DNA from: Gammaproteobacteria bacterium
GTDB lineage: Bacteria; Pseudomonadota; Gammaproteobacteria; Thiohalobacterales; Thiohalobacteraceae
Reading direction: 5' to 3'
DNA length: 54,199 nt
Assembly (NCBI GenBank): GCA_018819175.1
Contig: JAHJQQ010000003.1
Span: 1-54,199 of the forward strand
Part shown: one piece after another, positions 8,378-17,019 of the stretch
Position numbering within the stretch: position 1 is the first letter of the stretch
Layout of the letters: each line of letters opens with the position of its first letter
The notes under the pieces: model-generated
Seen by the model: the letters and a program-made list of their open reading frames with translations, nothing else
Told to the model about the DNA's origin: nothing
Databases searched by the model: none
Position numbers and translations under genes: made by a program

Positions 8378-10903
8378 TTATAACTTTGCCAGTTTGCGCC
8401 CGAGCAGATATTGCGCGGTGATGTCGATAATCTCGCCGTGACCGACAATGGCACTCAGTTGTTCATGTAGTTTTATTGCGCGATGCCGCGACTGATTGCG
8501 GATGGACTCAATGGCCGCATCCAGATCGGTCTTATTGAGTTCCAGGGTGTAGGTCGCCGCCAGCTTGAGGATGCGGAAGTCTTCCGTCGCCACGGCCTGA
8601 GCGATAAACGCCTCACGCTGCGTTTCGTCGGCGAACTCTAATTCGGTCACGATGCGCAAAACGGAACGCCCCTGGGCATCGGGAACCTTGAAGGCATAAA
8701 CCTCGATCTCGATCGGTGAGGGACGCACATGCTGGTGCGCGGCCTCGCGCGCCATCTGCCCTATTTGCTGATAGAGCGCCAACACCAAGCGTGGCTCAGA
8801 CAGCCAGGCGAAGTCATAATGCTTATCGGCATCGCGGAAAAATTCCGCCAAGGCACAGGTTCCCTCGGGAATCGCCAAGGCCTGCAGCCGCCCGCCCCCC
8901 TGCTCCTGACGTGCGATGAAAAAGGGCAGGATGCCGACATTTTCCGCCGCCGTGCCTTCATAGACGCGCGACAGTGTGGCGCCGCGGGTATCGTTGACAT
9001 CAATGGCCAGCTTCTGGCGGTTTTTGGTAATCAACTCAACAAAGAAATCGTCAATCTCATGTTCATACTTGTCACGCAGGCGTTCCAGCATAATGGTCAC
9101 AACGCCATCATTGCGGATCACATTGACCACCCGATAAGGGACTTTGGATAAATCCAAGCTGGGACGCTTGGCCTGCAAACTGATCAGCGCAATCTTGACC
9201 TGATCGCCGACGCTGGTCTCCAGCGTTTGATCCAGTCGGATCGCAAGACCGCGTTTCGATATATCGCGAGTACGACCTTTGCTGCTACCGGTGAGAGCGT
9301 TGACCTCTACCGAAGTCTCCGCCAGGTAACGCTCCTCACAGCGGCGTTCGACATAACCAAAGCGGATCAAGTCAGGCATCGGCAAGGCCGCCAGATGCTC
9401 GGTCTCGGTATACAACGGCAATTGCCTGCGCGAGGCACCGACCCAGCAATGCAAACCCTTTACATCAATCTGTCCACGATCCAGGGCCACGACACTATTG
9501 AAGGCGGACTTTATCTGCGCGGTAATATCGATGACCGTCCCGGTGAAGACCAGTTCGGCAATCCGTTCGCGCAATGAGATAACTTCCTCAGCGGCCTTGT
9601 CGAACAGACGCCCGGTGAGCATATCGAACTTGCTGGGACTGATAGGCTGTAATGGCGAATTCGATGCCACTACCTTGGCGATGCAATATTCCTCATGCGC
9701 CAAGGTGAATCGCAGCACAGTCTGTAATTCATGTTCATTTTTCAACTCGAAATCAGCAACCGAATGCAGCCTGTATTCATTGCCGATTTTTTCTCGATAC
9801 AGCAACAACAAAAACTCGCCCTGATCGCGCAAGTGCTGCAATCGCGCCGGCAGACACAGGGCCGAGAAGTCAAAATTATCCACGTCATTGCGGAAGAAGT
9901 GCGCGAATGGCTGATTGCCGTCCGTCACAGCGACCGCTTGGGTACTCAGCTGCTTATCAGCATCCTCGCTGACAAAAAACGACAGCTGCATTGCGCTTTC
10001 TGAATAGATGCGTTCGTACAACCAGGAATAAACCGAGAGATAATCGTCTTCAACATCAAGCTTGTACTTACGCTTGTAGCGATCAATCAAGTCACCAATA
10101 AACGCCTCATAACCGGCTGGGGCACTTTCCGGCACAAGCCGAACGCGCAGCTGATGCTCTATATCATTCTGTTCGCTAGACACAACGACATAACGCAGAT
10201 TCAGTAGATCCAGCTTGGTTTCCTGCTCCTGCAGGGATGGCAAGGCAATATCTATCTCCGCGCCTGGCGTGAATCTGTAGGTGCCCTTGAGGGTAATCTG
10301 CAGGCCACTGACGGAAATATCCCGGGTACTGCCTTTGCTGATCTGACCGCCGGCCGTGATCTGCGCGGCAGTGACATATTGCAAGCGATCCTCAGTGCGA
10401 CGCTTGAAATAGCCGAAGGGAATCAGATCGGGTTGATACAGATCTGCCGCCATCTCCGCTGCGGGCTGATTATTATCCTGGGCACCACCGGCAAGCTTGG
10501 CGGCTGTAGTACGTTTGCCGGATTGGGCTTTCTGTTGCGCCTCCAACTCACGCGCATGCTGTGCTTCACGGATCGCACGGTTGGTATGGCCACCGTTGAC
10601 AATGGCTTCATAGGTGCCGATGGTGAAGGCGCCGTTGTAGGCCTTCAGACCTTGCTGGTAAATAGCGTAGGAGGTGTCGTCCAAATAGAAGGTGCGATTG
10701 TTCAACACATAGCGCTGGCACTCGCCCGGCACCTTACCGCGCATATCGATATGCTCGAAGCACACTCGGCGAACGCGTTGCGCATCCATCTTTTTAAGGA
10801 ATTGCGAGGTCTCCGATCCCTCGGTTACCTTTTCCACAATCAGCTCTTTGTGCCTCGCGCCAGCATGGGCGCTGCGGTAGTGCTTGACGGTGATCTCTGC
10901 CAT
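8378..10903 (-). CDS. Large protein with two PilZ-domain repeats
   Basis: Probable c-di-GMP-binding protein of 841 residues, cytoplasmic. It contains two PilZ signatures: RRTEDR (R169-R173) with RDISVSG (D195-G200), and RRCEER (R521-R525) with RDISKRG (D547-G552), 352 residues apart. The regions after each PilZ also match one another (FFVSEDADKQL.. FAHFFRNDVDNFDF against FFIARQEQGGG.. LAEFFRDADKHYDF; VIDITAQ against IIDITAQ), so the protein is a tandem duplication of a ~350-residue PilZ-plus-unknown module behind a ~155-residue N-terminal domain. The start at 10903 (MAEITVKHYR) is preferred; an upstream in-frame ATG at 10918 is possible. It sits between parE and parC on the same strand. Output function unknown. 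Confidence 0.85.
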   Translation of the reverse strand: MAEITVKHYRSAHAGARHKELIVEKVTEGSETSQFLKKMDAQRVRRVCFEHIDMRGKVPGECQRYVLNNRTFYLDDTSYAIYQQGLKAYNGAFTIGTYEAIVNGGHTNRAIREAQHARELEAQQKAQSGKRTTAAKLAGGAQDNNQPAAEMAADLYQPDLIPFGYFKRRTEDRLQYVTAAQITAGGQISKGSTRDISVSGLQITLKGTYRFTPGAEIDIALPSLQEQETKLDLLNLRYVVVSSEQNDIEHQLRVRLVPESAPAGYEAFIGDLIDRYKRKYKLDVEDDYLSVYSWLYERIYSESAMQLSFFVSEDADKQLSTQAVAVTDGNQPFAHFFRNDVDNFDFSALCLPARLQHLRDQGEFLLLLYREKIGNEYRLHSVADFELKNEHELQTVLRFTLAHEEYCIAKVVASNSPLQPISPSKFDMLTGRLFDKAAEEVISLRERIAELVFTGTVIDITAQIKSAFNSVVALDRGQIDVKGLHCWVGASRRQLPLYTETEHLAALPMPDLIRFGYVERRCEERYLAETSVEVNALTGSSKGRTRDISKRGLAIRLDQTLETSVGDQVKIALISLQAKRPSLDLSKVPYRVVNVIRNDGVVTIMLERLRDKYEHEIDDFFVELITKNRQKLAIDVNDTRGATLSRVYEGTAAENVGILPFFIARQEQGGGRLQALAIPEGTCALAEFFRDADKHYDFAWLSEPRLVLALYQQIGQMAREAAHQHVRPSPIEIEVYAFKVPDAQGRSVLRIVTELEFADETQREAFIAQAVATEDFRILKLAATYTLELNKTDLDAAIESIRNQSRHRAIKLHEQLSAIVGHGEIIDITAQYLLGRKLAKL

Positions 10904-11109
10904 GGAGCAGTGCCTCATGCACGCTACACAGCCGCTCGATGATCACTCGGGATGCTCTGATGTATTCGCTGGCGCGGCAGCTCCAGACGCTGGCCGCGCC
11001 GCTAAACAAATTATTCAGAAAACCCTAACCCATTGAATGGACAATCGATACGGCTGCGTTATCTGTAGGTATAAGGCGTCCGGGACCTGCCTGAAACGCC
11101 CGCCAGTCC

Positions 11110-12996
11110 TCAGATATCGGCCAGATCCCCGCGTTTCTCCAGCCAGGCGCGCCGATCCGCCACACGCTTCTTGCCCAGCAGCATATCCATCACCTGATGG
11201 GTGTCGTCACCGGCATCCAGGGTCAGCCGAACCAAGCGGCGGGTATCGGGATTGATGGTGGTCTCACGCAGCTGCAAGGGGTTCATTTCACCCAACCCCT
11301 TAAAGCGCTGCACATTGATCTTGCCCTTGATCTTTTCGGCGGCGATGCGGTCGATGACGCCCTGTTTTTCGCCGTCATCCAGCGCGTAGAACACCTGTTT
11401 GCCGACATCGATGCGATACAGGGGCGGCATGGCAACATACACATGGCCGGCATCCACCAGCGGCTGGAAGTGGCGCAGGAACAGCGCGCACAGCAGTGTA
11501 GCGATGTGCGCGCCATCGGAATCGGCATCGGCGAGGATGCAGATCTTGCCATAGCGCAGACCTTTAAGATCGGCGGAACCGGGGTCGACGCCGATGGCGA
11601 CTGAAATGTCATGCACCTCTTGCGAGGCCAGCACCTCGGCGGAATCCACCTCCCAGGTGTTCAGGATCTTGCCGCGCAGCGGCATGATGGCCTGGAATTC
11701 GCGGTCGCGCGCCTGCTTGGCGGAACCGCCCGCGGAATCCCCTTCTACCAGAAACAATTCACTGCGGGTGTTATCACCGGTGGTGCAATCGGCCAGCTTG
11801 CCGGGCAGCGCAGGCCCCGCCGTGACTTTCTTGCGAATAACCTTTTTACCCGCGCGTAACCGTGTCTGCGCATTGCTGATCGCCAGCTGGGCGATACGCT
11901 CACCCATCTCGGTATGCTGATTCAACCACAGACTGAAGGCATCCTTGACCACGCCGGACACAAACGCCGCGCATTCACGCGAGGACAACCGCTCCTTGGT
12001 CTGACCGGAGAATTGCGGGTCCTGGAGCTTCACCGACAATATGTAGCTGCACCGGTCCCAGACATCTTCCGGCGTGATGCGCACGCCGCGCGGCAGCAGA
12101 TTGCGGAATTCACAGAATTCGCGGATGGCTTCGGTGAGGCCGGTGCGCAGCCCGTTCACATGCGTGCCGCCCTGTGCGGTCGGAATCAGGTTTACATAAC
12201 CTTCACCGACCAGTTCCCCGCCTTCCGGCAGCCAGACCACCGCCCACTCCGCGGCCTCGCGATTACCGGCGAGATTACCCACGAAAGGTTCCTCCGGCAG
12301 ATATTCCGCGCCGGCCAGCGCATCGACCAGATAATCACGCAGGCCGTCCTCGTAATACCATTCCTCCTTCTCGCCGCTGGCCTCGTCGTGAAACAGCACG
12401 CGCAGGCCGGGACAGAGCACCGCCTTGGCGCGCAGCACATGCTTCAGGCGTGGAATGGAAAATTTGGGCGAGTCGAAATATTTCGGGTCCGGCCAGAAAC
12501 GCACCGTGGTACCGGTGTTCTGTTTACCGACCGTGCCGATCTCTTTGAGATCGGAGGCCTTATCGCCACCGGCGAAACTGATGTTGTATTCCTTGCCACC
12601 GCGCCGCACCCACACATCCAGCTGCTTGGACAAGGCATTCACCACCGACACACCGACACCGTGCAGACCGCCCGAGAACTGGTAATTCTTGTTGGAGAAT
12701 TTGCCGCCGGCGTGCAGGCGCGTCAGGATCACTTCGACACCGGGCACGCCCTCTTCCGGATGTATATCCACCGGCATGCCGCGACCGTCATCACGCACAT
12801 CCAGCGAACCGTCCTTGTAGACCGTCAACTCGATGCGTTTGGCGTGACCGGCAATCGCCTCGTCGACGCTGTTGTCGATGACTTCCTGGGCGAGATGATT
12901 CGGCCGCGTGGTATCGGTGTACATACCCGGGCGCTTGCGCACCGGGTCCAGGCCGCTCAGGACCTCAATGGATGAGGCATCGTAGGAAGAACTCAT
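11110..12996 (-). CDS. parE: DNA topoisomerase IV subunit B
   Basis: ATPase subunit of topoisomerase IV. 628 residues, the usual ParE length. GHKL ATPase motifs are visible: DNSVDEAIAGHA (Bergerat Asn/Asp), DGRGMPVDIHPEEG, and GGLHGVGVSVVNAL. The TOPRIM part carries EGDSAGGSAKQARDR, PLRGKILN and the acidic DADSDGAHI. The C-terminus ends ...WLEKRGDLADI, as in other ParE proteins. Partner of parC at 5528-7774. Confidence 0.96.
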   Translation of the reverse strand: MSSSYDASSIEVLSGLDPVRKRPGMYTDTTRPNHLAQEVIDNSVDEAIAGHAKRIELTVYKDGSLDVRDDGRGMPVDIHPEEGVPGVEVILTRLHAGGKFSNKNYQFSGGLHGVGVSVVNALSKQLDVWVRRGGKEYNISFAGGDKASDLKEIGTVGKQNTGTTVRFWPDPKYFDSPKFSIPRLKHVLRAKAVLCPGLRVLFHDEASGEKEEWYYEDGLRDYLVDALAGAEYLPEEPFVGNLAGNREAAEWAVVWLPEGGELVGEGYVNLIPTAQGGTHVNGLRTGLTEAIREFCEFRNLLPRGVRITPEDVWDRCSYILSVKLQDPQFSGQTKERLSSRECAAFVSGVVKDAFSLWLNQHTEMGERIAQLAISNAQTRLRAGKKVIRKKVTAGPALPGKLADCTTGDNTRSELFLVEGDSAGGSAKQARDREFQAIMPLRGKILNTWEVDSAEVLASQEVHDISVAIGVDPGSADLKGLRYGKICILADADSDGAHIATLLCALFLRHFQPLVDAGHVYVAMPPLYRIDVGKQVFYALDDGEKQGVIDRIAAEKIKGKINVQRFKGLGEMNPLQLRETTINPDTRRLVRLTLDAGDDTHQVMDMLLGKKRVADRRAWLEKRGDLADI

Positions 12997-13047
12997 AGAC
13001 TGTTCACATTAAAAAATGGGTGGAGCACCCCAACCGGGCGCACAAAA

Positions 13048-13632
13048 TCATTCGCGAGTACCGGGCGCGCCGTAGCGGATACGGTCCAGCGCCTTACGGG
13101 GCGAAAGCGGCCCGCTGATCGGGTCACACAGGTAATAACGATACAGCGTCATCCGGTAACGTTCGACGCCAAGATCGCGGATCGGTTGCCAGGGCGTGTC
13201 GCCCAGCGCCTGCCATTCGCCCGCACTGGTCCCGTAGGCATAGCTGCGCCATTCCTTCTTGGTACAACGGATGCCTTCATAAAACAGGTTTTCCGTACCG
13301 CTGGGGGAGCGCAGCATCAACACATAGCGCGTCACTCCGTCCGCGCCCACAGCCAATGACGGCTCCTGAATGAACATACGCAGATCGGAACCCGCCAACT
13401 GCAGGGGCACTTCGACATACTGCCGGCCGTCAGGATAGGCGGGCAGGACCACATCCTGCTCTTTCCACGCCGGACCCTCGACGAAATTGAATTCCGGGCC
13501 ACTTTCTTCCGCGACGACAAGCGGCGCCTGACAGAACCACAGACCGATCAGCAGCAGGCCAAAGCGGATCAGCGGGTTCTTTGTATTGAGACTGCGGATG
13601 ACGGCGACCTCCGGGACAATGGCAGCCGGCAT
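13048..13632 (-). CDS. CNP1-like family exported protein
   Basis: Uncharacterised secreted protein, 194 residues. A hydrophobic signal segment (PLIRFGLLLIGLWFCQAP, about 20-37) is followed by a likely cleavage near VVA-EE. The mature part shows the CNP1-like pattern: FVEGPAWKEQDVVLPAYP, a VGADGVTRYVLMLRSPSG segment, YEGIRC, YAYGTSAGEW and YRYYLCD with two conserved cysteines. The ATG at 13632 is the best available start although its ribosome binding site is weak. It lies downstream of parE on the same strand, 51 bases apart counting from its end to the parE start side. Function unknown. Confidence 0.75.
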   Translation of the reverse strand: MPAAIVPEVAVIRSLNTKNPLIRFGLLLIGLWFCQAPLVVAEESGPEFNFVEGPAWKEQDVVLPAYPDGRQYVEVPLQLAGSDLRMFIQEPSLAVGADGVTRYVLMLRSPSGTENLFYEGIRCTKKEWRSYAYGTSAGEWQALGDTPWQPIRDLGVERYRMTLYRYYLCDPISGPLSPRKALDRIRYGAPGTRE

Positions 13633-13727
13633 TCTAAAAGGGATTGCCGGGGCGGACAATGTAACAGACCGGCGGGCCGAGGAAACTACCCTTCTTAGGA
13701 CAACCCGTGGGAACACATGAATGACGT

Positions 13728-13812
13728 GCCCGTCAATGCGAGCGCAGCGTGGCAATCACCAAACGGATACTTAACAGGCGAAGATCGCCGCGTCACTCCG
13801 TTCCTCGCAACG
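13728..13812. repeat. Palindromic intergenic repeat (GCGAGCGCAGCGTGGCAATC type)
   Basis: GTCAATGCGAGCGCAGCG...GGCAATC and its imperfect inverse GATCGCCGCGTCACTCC..CTCGCAACGACG form a long hairpin. The same family occurs at 49409-49500 (GTCATTGCGAGCGAAGCGG). It fills most of the gap between the CNP1-like gene and the DUF3501 gene. Confidence 0.7.
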
Positions 13813-13870
13813 ACGGTGTAGCGGTATGAATGGGACGCACTTTCGGCCACTCAACACCCGGCCGCTCAGA

Positions 13871-14464
13871 TCAGGCCAGGTCGGCGACCAGTGAACGGCG
13901 CACGGCCTCCGGCAGCGCCGCGATCTCCTCGCGGTATTCGGGATGATCAATGCCCATGGCGATCGCCTCACCCTGTTTGGCGGCGGCCACCATCTCCGGT
14001 GACAGCTCAAAGCGCATGAAGTGCACGGCGGAGGTCTTGTCGGAGGTTGTGCGCTCCATGTCTTCATCGGCGATGCCGTAGACCGGCTTGTCCGTACCGA
14101 CGCGTACCCACACCTTGTCCTCGATGCCGACCAGGCGCGCTAATGCGGCACGGCGTTCGTTCTCGTCCGGCACTTCGATCATGAAGGTTGCCTTCCAGTT
14201 GCTGCCGTCCGGGATCAGCGGATTGTAGGCGTCCAGTTCTTCCTGGATTCCGGCGGCCTCGAAGATGCGCTCGACGCGTAGCATTTCCTGGATCTGATAC
14301 TGCATGGTCAGGCGATCTTCAAAATAGAGTGTCGCCAGCGGCCCGACCTCGACCTGTCGGTTCTGCTTGTGCTCAAGCACCTTGGTGCGAAAGGCCTGGC
14401 GCATTTCAGCATATTTTTCCAGGCCAAACAGATCCGCTCGTGAAAGATGTGCTGCACTCATCAT
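13871..14464 (-). CDS. DUF3501 family protein
   Basis: Uncharacterised family, 197 residues; recognised by its length and sequence (FGLEKYAEMRQAFRTK, VEVGPLATLYFEDRLTMQYQ, QEELDAYNPLIPDGSNWKAT). No membrane segments or signal. The start at 14464 (MMSAAHLSRADL) has GGAG seven bases upstream. It is the last gene of the minus-strand cluster rubrerythrin - Fe-S oxidoreductase - EncFtn-like ferritin - DUF3501, with only 17 bases after the ferritin gene, so it is likely co-transcribed and involved in peroxide or iron handling. That role is inferred from neighbours only. Confidence 0.85.
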   Translation of the reverse strand: MMSAAHLSRADLFGLEKYAEMRQAFRTKVLEHKQNRQVEVGPLATLYFEDRLTMQYQIQEMLRVERIFEAAGIQEELDAYNPLIPDGSNWKATFMIEVPDENERRAALARLVGIEDKVWVRVGTDKPVYGIADEDMERTTSDKTSAVHFMRFELSPEMVAAAKQGEAIAMGIDHPEYREEIAALPEAVRRSLVADLA

Positions 14465-14481
14465 GGACTCCGTATTCAATA

Positions 14482-14787
14482 TCAGTCGTTATGCTTGTGT
14501 TCAAGATCGACAATCGGTTTGTCGGTGAACAGATAATCGCGCAGTTCCTTATCGAATTTTGGGTCGCGGCGACGTATCCATTCCAGCACCATGGCTGCGT
14601 GTTCCTTCTCTTCATCGCGGTTGTGCGCGAGGATGGCCTTGAGCTCGGTATCGGCGCAGGCATCGACGCGCTGTTGGTACCAATCGATGGCCTCCAGCTC
14701 TTCCATCAGCGACACGATGGCACGATGCATATCGCGGGTTTTATCTGTCAGTTCAGCGATAGGTTCGTGATAGCCTTCGTTGGACAT
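14482..14787 (-). CDS. EncFtn-like (encapsulated-ferritin type) ferroxidase without encapsulin
   Basis: Small two-helix ferritin-like protein, 101 residues, resembling the encapsulated ferritins whose dimers form a ferroxidase site. The expected ligands are present: Glu30 and Glu32 (MEELEAIDWY), Trp36, Tyr37, Glu60 and His63 (AHNRDEEKEHAAM). Helices about 10-45 and 48-75 fit the fold. Unlike cargo EncFtn proteins it stops soon after YLFTDKPI with ...LEHKHND and shows no C-terminal encapsulation peptide, and no encapsulin shell gene lies in the window. Its start ATG at 14787 has a GGAGCAGCA-like ribosome binding site. Probably oxidises Fe(II) with peroxide/oxygen in the cytoplasm, alongside rubrerythrin. 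Confidence 0.85.
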   Translation of the reverse strand: MSNEGYHEPIAELTDKTRDMHRAIVSLMEELEAIDWYQQRVDACADTELKAILAHNRDEEKEHAAMVLEWIRRRDPKFDKELRDYLFTDKPIVDLEHKHND

Positions 14788-14834
14788 GTTGCTGCTCCTT
14801 TGATGATTTCATTTCAATCAGAATGTCGGACGCG

Positions 14835-16181
14835 CTAGATACCGTACGCATGACGCAACAGCGTGAAGGGGTGCTCCGGCGGGCGCCCATTCATAAGTCC
14901 GTTCTCGATCTGATGCCCGGCCATCGGGCAGTCGCTGCTGTAATGGTCGGCATTCGCCTGCGTCACCCGATTCACTACCGGCTTGCAGATTTTCATGGAG
15001 ATCTCGTGGAACTCACTCTTGACCGCATAGGTGCCGTCATGTCCGGAACAGCGCTCAATGGTTTCGACCTGGGTATCCGGTACCAGCAGCAGCATATCGC
15101 GCGTCTTCAGACCAATATTCTGCACGCGCAGATGGCAGGGAACATGATAGGCCACGGTACCGAGTGATTGTTTGAAATCGGTTTTCAGTTTGCCATGCTT
15201 GTGGCGCAGCATCAGATATTCAAACGGGTCGTAGATGTTGTCGCGCACCTTGGCGACATCGGCATCATCCGGGAACATCAAGGGCAATTCCTGTTTGAAC
15301 ATCAGCACACAGGACGGCACTGGCGCGACGATATCCCAGCCGGCATCGATCAACGCCAGCAGTTGCGGAATATTCGCATCCTTGGCGGCGGCGACGGCAT
15401 CGAGATCGCCAAGCTCAAGCTTAGGCATACCGCAGCAGCTTTCCTTTTCCACCAGCCGCATGGGAATGTTGTTGTGCTCGAACACGGCCATTAAATCCGC
15501 GCCGATCTGCGGTTCGTTGTAATTACCATAACAAGTGGTGAACAACGCCACCTTGCCGCGGGTGGGCCCCGCCGCCTCCGGCGTGACGGATTTCGGCTGA
15601 TGATTAGCCTGCGTTTTGCGCAGAGTCGCACTGTGATAGGCGGGCAGAATCGCATCCGGATGCACGCCGAGGGTCTTGTCCAGCAACTTGCGTACCGGCT
15701 TGAGTTTGTTGGCGGCATTCACCACCTGCGCCACCACTGGGATACCGGCCAGCTTGCCGACCATGTCGGTTGAGGTGAGTATTTTATCGCGCCCACGCAC
15801 ATCACCCTTGCGGAATTTCACCGCCTTGGCGCGCAGCATGAGATGCGGGAAATCGACATTCCATTCGTGCGGCGGCACGTAAGGACATTTGGTCATGTAA
15901 CACATGTCGCACAGATAACAGTGATCGACCACATCCCAATAGACCTGCTTGGGTACCGTATCGAGTTCCATGGATTCGGATTCGTCGATGGCATCGAACA
16001 GGGTCGGAAAGGAATTGCACAAATTGAAGCAGCGTCGACAGCCGTGACAGATATCGAAAACCCGTTCCAGCTCTTTGAACAGATCCGGCTCATCGTAGAA
16101 GGTTGGATTCCGCCAATCAAGTGCGTGGCGCGTGGGGGCTTCGAGGCTACCTTCGCGGGTACCTTCTTTCTCGGTGGACAT
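14835..16181 (-). CDS. Fe-S oxidoreductase, GlpC/HdrD-like (CCG-domain)
   Basis: Predicted electron-transfer protein of 448 residues. Two [4Fe-4S] ferredoxin motifs are seen: C45-C48-C51-C55 (CHGCRRCFNLC) and C88-C91-C94-C99 (CYLCDMCYMTKC). Two cysteine-rich CCG-type domains follow (LFTTCYGNYNEPQIG ... KESCCGMPKLE, and VAYHVPCHLR ... ERCSGHDGTY). This architecture is shared with GlpC, glycolate oxidase GlcF and heterodisulfide reductase subunit D. Lying between rubrerythrin and EncFtn-like ferritin, it may pass electrons to the rubrerythrin; this is inferred from the cluster. Start at 16181 has ACGGAG upstream. Confidence 0.88.
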   Translation of the reverse strand: MSTEKEGTREGSLEAPTRHALDWRNPTFYDEPDLFKELERVFDICHGCRRCFNLCNSFPTLFDAIDESESMELDTVPKQVYWDVVDHCYLCDMCYMTKCPYVPPHEWNVDFPHLMLRAKAVKFRKGDVRGRDKILTSTDMVGKLAGIPVVAQVVNAANKLKPVRKLLDKTLGVHPDAILPAYHSATLRKTQANHQPKSVTPEAAGPTRGKVALFTTCYGNYNEPQIGADLMAVFEHNNIPMRLVEKESCCGMPKLELGDLDAVAAAKDANIPQLLALIDAGWDIVAPVPSCVLMFKQELPLMFPDDADVAKVRDNIYDPFEYLMLRHKHGKLKTDFKQSLGTVAYHVPCHLRVQNIGLKTRDMLLLVPDTQVETIERCSGHDGTYAVKSEFHEISMKICKPVVNRVTQANADHYSSDCPMAGHQIENGLMNGRPPEHPFTLLRHAYGI

Positions 16182-16196
16182 GGCGACTCCGTGATG

Positions 16197-16278
16197 AGGT
16201 CCTAGGCACTAGGCTCTAGGGCCTGGTACCAGGGCAAAGGAATAAAAAATTCCTCAGCCCTAGCACCTCGTACCTAGA
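16197..16278. repeat. Heptad-periodic hairpin upstream of the Fe-S oxidoreductase
   Basis: The left arm reads CTAGGCA CTAGGCT CTAGGGC in 7-base steps, and the right arm is AGCCCTAGCACCTCGTACCTAG, whose complement again has KAGG every 7 bases. An inner small stem GGAATAAAAAATTCC separates the arms. Same family as 21485-21543 and 33092-33173. It fills most of the 110-base gap between the rubrerythrin and Fe-S genes. Confidence 0.75.
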
Positions 16279-16291
16279 AACTGCAGGTATG

Positions 16292-16714
16292 TTACTTATC
16301 GAGCTGATCCAGCGCCTTCTGGAAACGGTTGGCGTGGGAACGCTCAGCCTTGGCCAGGGTTTCAAACCAGTCGGCGATTTCGTCAAAGCCTTCGTCGCGT
16401 GCGCTCTTGGCCATACCCGGGTACATATCGGTGTACTCGTGGGTCTCACCCGCAATGGCGGCCTTGAGGTTGGAGGCGGTCGGGCCGATCGGCAGACCGG
16501 TGGCTGGGTCACCGACGGCTTCCAGATATTCCAGATGACCGTGGGCGTGGCCGGTTTCACCTTCAGCGGTGGAACGGAACACGGAGGCAACATCGTTGTA
16601 GCCTTCCACATCGGCCTTGGCTGCGAAATACAGATAGCGGCGATTGGCCTGGGATTCACCCGCGAATGCGTCCTTCAGATTACCTTCAGTCTTACTGCCT
16701 TTGAGATTTGCCAT
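16292..16714 (-). CDS. Rubrerythrin (no rubredoxin domain)
   Basis: Non-heme di-iron peroxidase that reduces hydrogen peroxide. 140 residues covering the four-helix diiron domain: ligands in FAGESQANRRYLYFA, the TAEGETGHAHGHLEYL pair E-x-x-H, AAIAGETHEYTDMYP and LAKAERSHANRF. It ends there, with no C-terminal rubredoxin domain, so it needs an external electron donor; the adjacent Fe-S oxidoreductase is the obvious candidate. Start at 16714 (MANLKGSK) has GGAGG eight bases upstream, preferred over the ATG at 16729. First gene of the four-gene minus-strand cluster. Confidence 0.93.
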   Translation of the reverse strand: MANLKGSKTEGNLKDAFAGESQANRRYLYFAAKADVEGYNDVASVFRSTAEGETGHAHGHLEYLEAVGDPATGLPIGPTASNLKAAIAGETHEYTDMYPGMAKSARDEGFDEIADWFETLAKAERSHANRFQKALDQLDK

Positions 16715-16769
16715 TGTGTCGTCCTCCATTGATTACTACGCGCGGATAAAACCGCTTCGACCCTTATGA

Positions 16770-16786
16770 TTTAGACTTTGTCTAAA
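16770..16786. promoter_or_regulatory. Perfect 7-bp-arm palindrome upstream of rubrerythrin
   Basis: TTTAGAC-TTT-GTCTAAA lies 56 bases before the rubrerythrin start. A further partial half-site (TTTAGAGTCT on the minus strand, about 16795-16804) lies just upstream. The position is right for a repressor or peroxide/iron-responsive regulator operator, but the consensus does not match a site I can name. No regulator gene is adjacent. Confidence 0.45.
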
Positions 16787-16908
16787 CTACGTACAGACTC
16801 TAAACAACCCACCACAGGGTGTCAACACTCGCATATTATGCTCAGCCCCTAGCTGAGTAGACTGTAGAACCTCGAGCTGGCGCGTTCAATGCAATTTCGG
16901 CCAACTCC

Positions 16909-16937
16909 TTGACATAGAACGCATCAATGTGAAATTT
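16909..16937 (+). promoter_or_regulatory. Possible sigma70 promoter for xseB-ispA-dxs
   Basis: A perfect -35 hexamer TTGACA at 16909-16914 is followed after 17 bases by AAATTT, a poor -10. It is the best candidate in the 305-base gap between the divergent rubrerythrin and xseB genes. The rest of that gap holds no recognisable gene. Confidence 0.3.
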
Positions 16938-17019
16938 TCACCGCGCGTTGACCCTGTATGCCGCGCAGAGTACCGTAAGCCCGTCTAGCGCATACCCACG
17001 ACTGAAAGGGATCCCAGCC

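Noticed and set aside
14482..14787. Encapsulin cargo system
   Set aside because: No encapsulin shell gene nearby and no cargo-loading peptide on the ferritin-like protein.
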